Source: Clostridiales bacterium
GTDB taxonomy: Bacteria; Bacillota; Clostridia; Peptostreptococcales; Anaerovoracaceae
Assembly: GCA_012515135.1 (NCBI GenBank)
Contig: JAAYYX010000187.1
Coordinates: 1-9,281, forward strand
Direction: 5' to 3'
Length of the DNA stretch: 9,281 nt
Part shown: piece by piece, positions 7,567-9,281 of the stretch
How the letters are laid out: each line of letters begins with the position of its first letter
Numbering within the stretch: position 1 is the first letter of the stretch
Program-made: the position numbers and the translations under genes
Notes under the pieces: generated by a model
Databases searched by the model: none
The model's input: the letters and a program-made list of their open reading frames with translations, nothing else
What the model was told of the DNA's origin: nothing

Positions 7567-7586
7567 AAACCCCCCGCGGGGTTTTT
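7567..7586 (+). terminator. Intrinsic terminator of the FASII operon
   Basis: The arms AAACCCC (7567-7573) and GGGGTTT (7578-7584) form a perfect 7-bp stem with a four-base loop, running into a T tract at 7582-7586. It lies 50 bases after the fusion-gene stop. An upstream CCCCGC (7554-7559) can also pair with GCGGGG (7576-7581), so two left arms compete for the same right arm. The short T tract makes the strength uncertain. Confidence 0.75.
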
Positions 7587-7601
7587 AAGTGTTGGGATAT
7601 A

Positions 7602-7610
7602 TGTTAAAAT
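7602..7610 (+). promoter_or_regulatory. Candidate extended -10 promoter for the sigma-54 activator gene
   Basis: TGTTAAAAT fits an extended -10 element (TGN followed by TAAAAT, five of six to TATAAT). It lies just after the upstream terminator and 33 bases before the activator's ATG, giving a leader of roughly 27 bases. There is no good -35 hexamer; the T-rich end of the terminator occupies that place. No sigma-54 element is seen here, so the activator is probably expressed from a housekeeping sigma factor. Confidence 0.35.
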
Positions 7611-7643
7611 AGTCTGAAAGATATATGGCAGAAGATCGGTGTT

Positions 7644-9026
7644 ATGAAAAAAATCCCATATGAAGAAATCAAAAATTATCTGGAAAGTATTCCCGGCGTC
7701 GTTGTTATAGATATGAAAGGGAATGTCGTTTATGTGAATGAACAGTGTGCCGGTTATTTTGGCATGTCAAGGGATTCGATCTACGGCAAAAACATAAAAG
7801 AAGTTTTTCCTCAGACAAAAATGATCGAAGGACTAAAGCTGGATGAGCCCGGATTGAGATTTTACAATTCATACCTGGGGATAGGCATATCCGTGCAGGT
7901 GCCGGTATATGAAGGAAACAAAAAAATAGGACTTTTGGAATATGACGTGACGCAAAGCTCGGAGAAGCTTTACGATCTCTCCAGGGACTACGGGAACTTT
8001 CTTGATCAGGAGCTGTTGAATCTTGAAAAAGAGATAATCGAAAAAAGGGATTCACGATACTCCATAAGCAGTATCATCGGAGGCTCCGAAGCTATTCTTG
8101 AGGTGAAGAAAAAAATCATAACGGCGGCAAAAAGCAATTCCACGGTCATAATAAAAGGTGAAACAGGCACCGGCAAGGAGCTGGTAGCCCATGCCATACA
8201 CAATTTGAGCGGCAGAAGAAGGAACCGTATCGTCAAGATAAATGCAACGGCTTTTCCTGAAACTCTTATAGAATCCGAATTGTTCGGATATGAGGGAGGA
8301 GCCTTTACCGGGGCAAAAAGAACCGGGAAAAAAGGCAAGTTCGAAATGGCAGACAAGGGAACACTTTTTATAGATGAGATAAACAATATGCCCATGTCCG
8401 TGCAACCGAAGTTACTTAGAGTACTTCAGGAGCGTGAAATAGAAAGAATAGGCGGCAACAAAGATATTTCAGTTGATGTAAGGGTCATAGCCGCAACAAA
8501 CGAAGACCTGCAGGAACTGATATATGAAAATAGATTCAGGGAAGATCTTTATTACAGACTGAACGTCATAGAGATAGAAGTCCCCACCCTGAGAGCCAGG
8601 CTGGAGGATATAGAAGATCTTGTTACTGAAAAAATAAAGGAACTCAATATTGAACTTGGTGCAGATGTGGAGAGAGCCACGGCTCCTGCCGTGAATTTCC
8701 TGAAAAAATATAACTGGCCGGGAAATGTCAGACAGCTTCATAATGTGGTCGAAAGGGCGATGAATTTCTCAAAGGGCAAGGAACTAACAAAGGAGGATTT
8801 CCAGGTGGCAATGACAGGTACATGTGCTGCGGGAGAAAAAACAAAAACAAAAATGATACAAAGCAGCAGGTGCTCCATAGAAGAGGCGAGAAACAATGCC
8901 GAAAAACAACTGATAGAAGATACTTTGAAAATGTGTGGCAACAATAAGACCAAAACTGCGGAATGCCTTGATATCGCAAGACCTCTTCTTTATCAGAAAA
9001 TGAAAAGATTGGGGATAAAAACATAA
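7644..9026 (+). CDS. PAS-domain sigma-54-dependent transcriptional activator (bacterial enhancer-binding protein)
   Basis: This 460-residue activator uses ATP hydrolysis to remodel the RNA polymerase-sigma-54 closed complex. Residues about 8-105 form a PAS-like sensor domain (IPGVVVIDMKGNVVYVNEQCAGYFG; VTQ near its end), followed by a linker helix of about 110-138. The AAA+ domain is complete: Walker A GETGTGKE (172-179), the sigma-54 contact loop GAFTGA (219-224), Walker B GTLFIDEI (239-246), sensor I RVIAATN (280-286), arginine-finger region RFREDLYYRLNV (297-308), and WPGNVRQL (358-365). A Fis-type helix-turn-helix closes the protein (about 413-458; NNKTKTAECLDIARPLLYQKMKRLG). The intact GAFTGA argues for true sigma-54 dependence. 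There is no receiver domain, so the input is probably a small ligand or redox signal in the PAS domain; the ligand is unknown. The ribosome binding site is weak. The gene appears monocistronic. Dyads and a -24/-12 promoter directly downstream point to the next gene as its target; a role in fatty acid metabolism is only suggested by proximity. Confidence 0.92.
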   Translation: MKKIPYEEIKNYLESIPGVVVIDMKGNVVYVNEQCAGYFGMSRDSIYGKNIKEVFPQTKMIEGLKLDEPGLRFYNSYLGIGISVQVPVYEGNKKIGLLEYDVTQSSEKLYDLSRDYGNFLDQELLNLEKEIIEKRDSRYSISSIIGGSEAILEVKKKIITAAKSNSTVIIKGETGTGKELVAHAIHNLSGRRRNRIVKINATAFPETLIESELFGYEGGAFTGAKRTGKKGKFEMADKGTLFIDEINNMPMSVQPKLLRVLQEREIERIGGNKDISVDVRVIAATNEDLQELIYENRFREDLYYRLNVIEIEVPTLRARLEDIEDLVTEKIKELNIELGADVERATAPAVNFLKKYNWPGNVRQLHNVVERAMNFSKGKELTKEDFQVAMTGTCAAGEKTKTKMIQSSRCSIEEARNNAEKQLIEDTLKMCGNNKTKTAECLDIARPLLYQKMKRLGIKT

Positions 9027-9041
9027 AAAAGAAATAATAAA

Positions 9042-9059
9042 TGTAAGTATAAAGTGACA
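9042..9059. promoter_or_regulatory. Dyad I, candidate activator-binding site (upstream activating sequence)
   Basis: TGTAAGTATAAAGTGACA matches the shared consensus TGTAAGT-N4-ACTTACA with a perfect left arm and 5 of 7 in the right arm. Its centre lies about 175 bases upstream of the start predicted for the sigma-54 promoter at 9198-9214, which is a usual enhancer distance. It is separated from dyad II by one base. Confidence 0.55.
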
Positions 9060-9060
9060 A

Positions 9061-9078
9061 TGTAATCACAAACTTACA
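9061..9078. promoter_or_regulatory. Dyad II, candidate activator-binding site
   Basis: TGTAATCACAAACTTACA has a perfect right arm and 5 of 7 in the left arm of the same consensus. It lies 19 bases centre to centre from dyad I, so the two form a tandem pair. Its imperfections complement those of dyad I: the outermost halves of the pair are the perfect ones. Confidence 0.55.
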
Positions 9079-9124
9079 CCATACAGAAATCCCGTGATCT
9101 TAAGCAAAAAATATAATAAGAATG

Positions 9125-9161
9125 AAAACTGTAAGTTTATACTTACGGTTTTATTTTTTTT
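9125..9161 (+). terminator. Intrinsic terminator of the sigma-54 activator gene
   Basis: The arms AAAACTGTAAGT (9125-9136) and ACTTACGGTTTT (9141-9152) make a 12-bp stem with one U-G wobble and a TTAT loop. It is followed by A and then eight T residues (9154-9161). It lies about 100 bases after the activator's stop. On the reverse strand the tract after the stem is much poorer, so it acts mainly on + strand transcripts. Confidence 0.75.
9130..9147. promoter_or_regulatory. Dyad III, candidate activator-binding site
   Basis: TGTAAGTTTATACTTACG is the best dyad of the three, with a perfect left arm and 6 of 7 in the right. GTAAGT and ACTTAC are exact inverted repeats around TTAT. Its centre is 69 bases from dyad II and about 60 bases upstream of the -24 GG. 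It is also the heart of the terminator stem at 9125-9152. Confidence 0.55.
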
Positions 9162-9197
9162 GTTGATAAAAAACGTTGGAATATGAAGTAAAGCCAC

Positions 9198-9214
9198 TTG
9201 GCATTGATATTGCA
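9198..9214 (+). promoter_or_regulatory. Sigma-54 (-24/-12) promoter for a gene beyond the window
   Basis: TTGGCATTGATATTGCA matches the sigma-54 consensus TGGCAC-N5-TTGCW, differing only at the last base of the -24 block. The GG (9200-9201) and GC (9212-9213) doublets have exactly the required 10 bases between them. Transcription is predicted to start near 9225. The rest of the window (to 9281) is an AT-rich leader with an AAGGA at 9254-9258 but no start codon in view, so the target gene begins to the right. Position just after a GAFTGA-type activator and its candidate binding sites strongly supports function. Confidence 0.85.
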
Positions 9215-9281
9215 TTACTATATTAAATAAGATTCCAGGTAAAGCATAAACATAAGGAAAAGATTTATTTATAACAAAAAA

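Noticed and set aside
7583..7609. TTTTAA ... TTAAAA inverted repeat before the activator gene
   Set aside because: It is made of AT-rich six-base arms with a 15-base spacer, formed by the terminator T tract and the -10 element; it is unlike the TGTAAGT dyads and likely chance.
9054..9069. GTGA-N8-TCAC inverted repeat resembling a CRP/FNR-type site
   Set aside because: The spacing is 8 where these regulators need 4-6, and it straddles the junction of dyads I and II, which explain the bases better.
1..9281. Mobile elements, CRISPR arrays, tRNA or rRNA genes, phage genes
   Set aside because: No transposase, terminal repeats, regularly spaced repeats or RNA-gene signatures were seen; composition is even across the window.

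Overview
The window reads as part of the chromosome of a low-GC, probably anaerobic Gram-positive bacterium of the Clostridia (inference). The grounds are moderate AT richness with heavy use of ATA, AGA and AGG codons, strong AGGAG-type ribosome binding sites, FabK as the enoyl-ACP reductase, a FabT-type MarR regulator, and a sigma-54 activator with its own PAS domain. The species cannot be fixed from the sequence. All genes lie on the + strand.

Region 1 (1-7516) is a tightly packed type II fatty acid synthesis (FASII) operon. It starts with the last codons of what looks like the acyl carrier protein gene. It continues with a medium-chain acyl-CoA synthetase, fabK, fabD, fabG, fabF, fabZ, and a final gene that fuses a FabT-like MarR repressor domain to a second FabK/nitronate-monooxygenase-like flavoprotein domain. 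Genes overlap or are separated by a few bases up to about 40 bases. The order acpP-fabK-fabD-fabG-fabF-fabZ is that of the classic streptococcal FASII cluster. Here an acyl-CoA synthetase is inserted, and the regulator sits at the distal end, welded to a reductase-like domain. FabD loads malonyl units onto ACP, FabF condenses, FabG reduces the ketone, FabZ dehydrates and FabK reduces the enoyl group. The fusion protein probably senses the state of the pathway and represses it. No fabH or acc genes are in view; they could lie outside the window. An intrinsic terminator at 7567-7586 closes the operon.

Region 2 (7587-9026) is a single gene, with a probable extended -10 promoter, for a PAS/AAA+/Fis-HTH sigma-54 activator.

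Region 3 (9027-9281) has no gene but is densely regulatory. It holds three related 18-bp dyads (consensus TGTAAGT-N4-ACTTACA), the third of which is also the stem of a good intrinsic terminator. These are followed by a near-consensus sigma-54 -24/-12 promoter at 9198-9214 that must drive a gene beyond the right edge. The simplest reading is that the activator binds the dyads and switches on that downstream gene.

The most novel item is the FabT::FabK-like fusion. Its reductase-like half keeps FMN-binding signatures but has Gln where the family's conserved active-site His is expected, which suggests a sensor rather than an enzyme.
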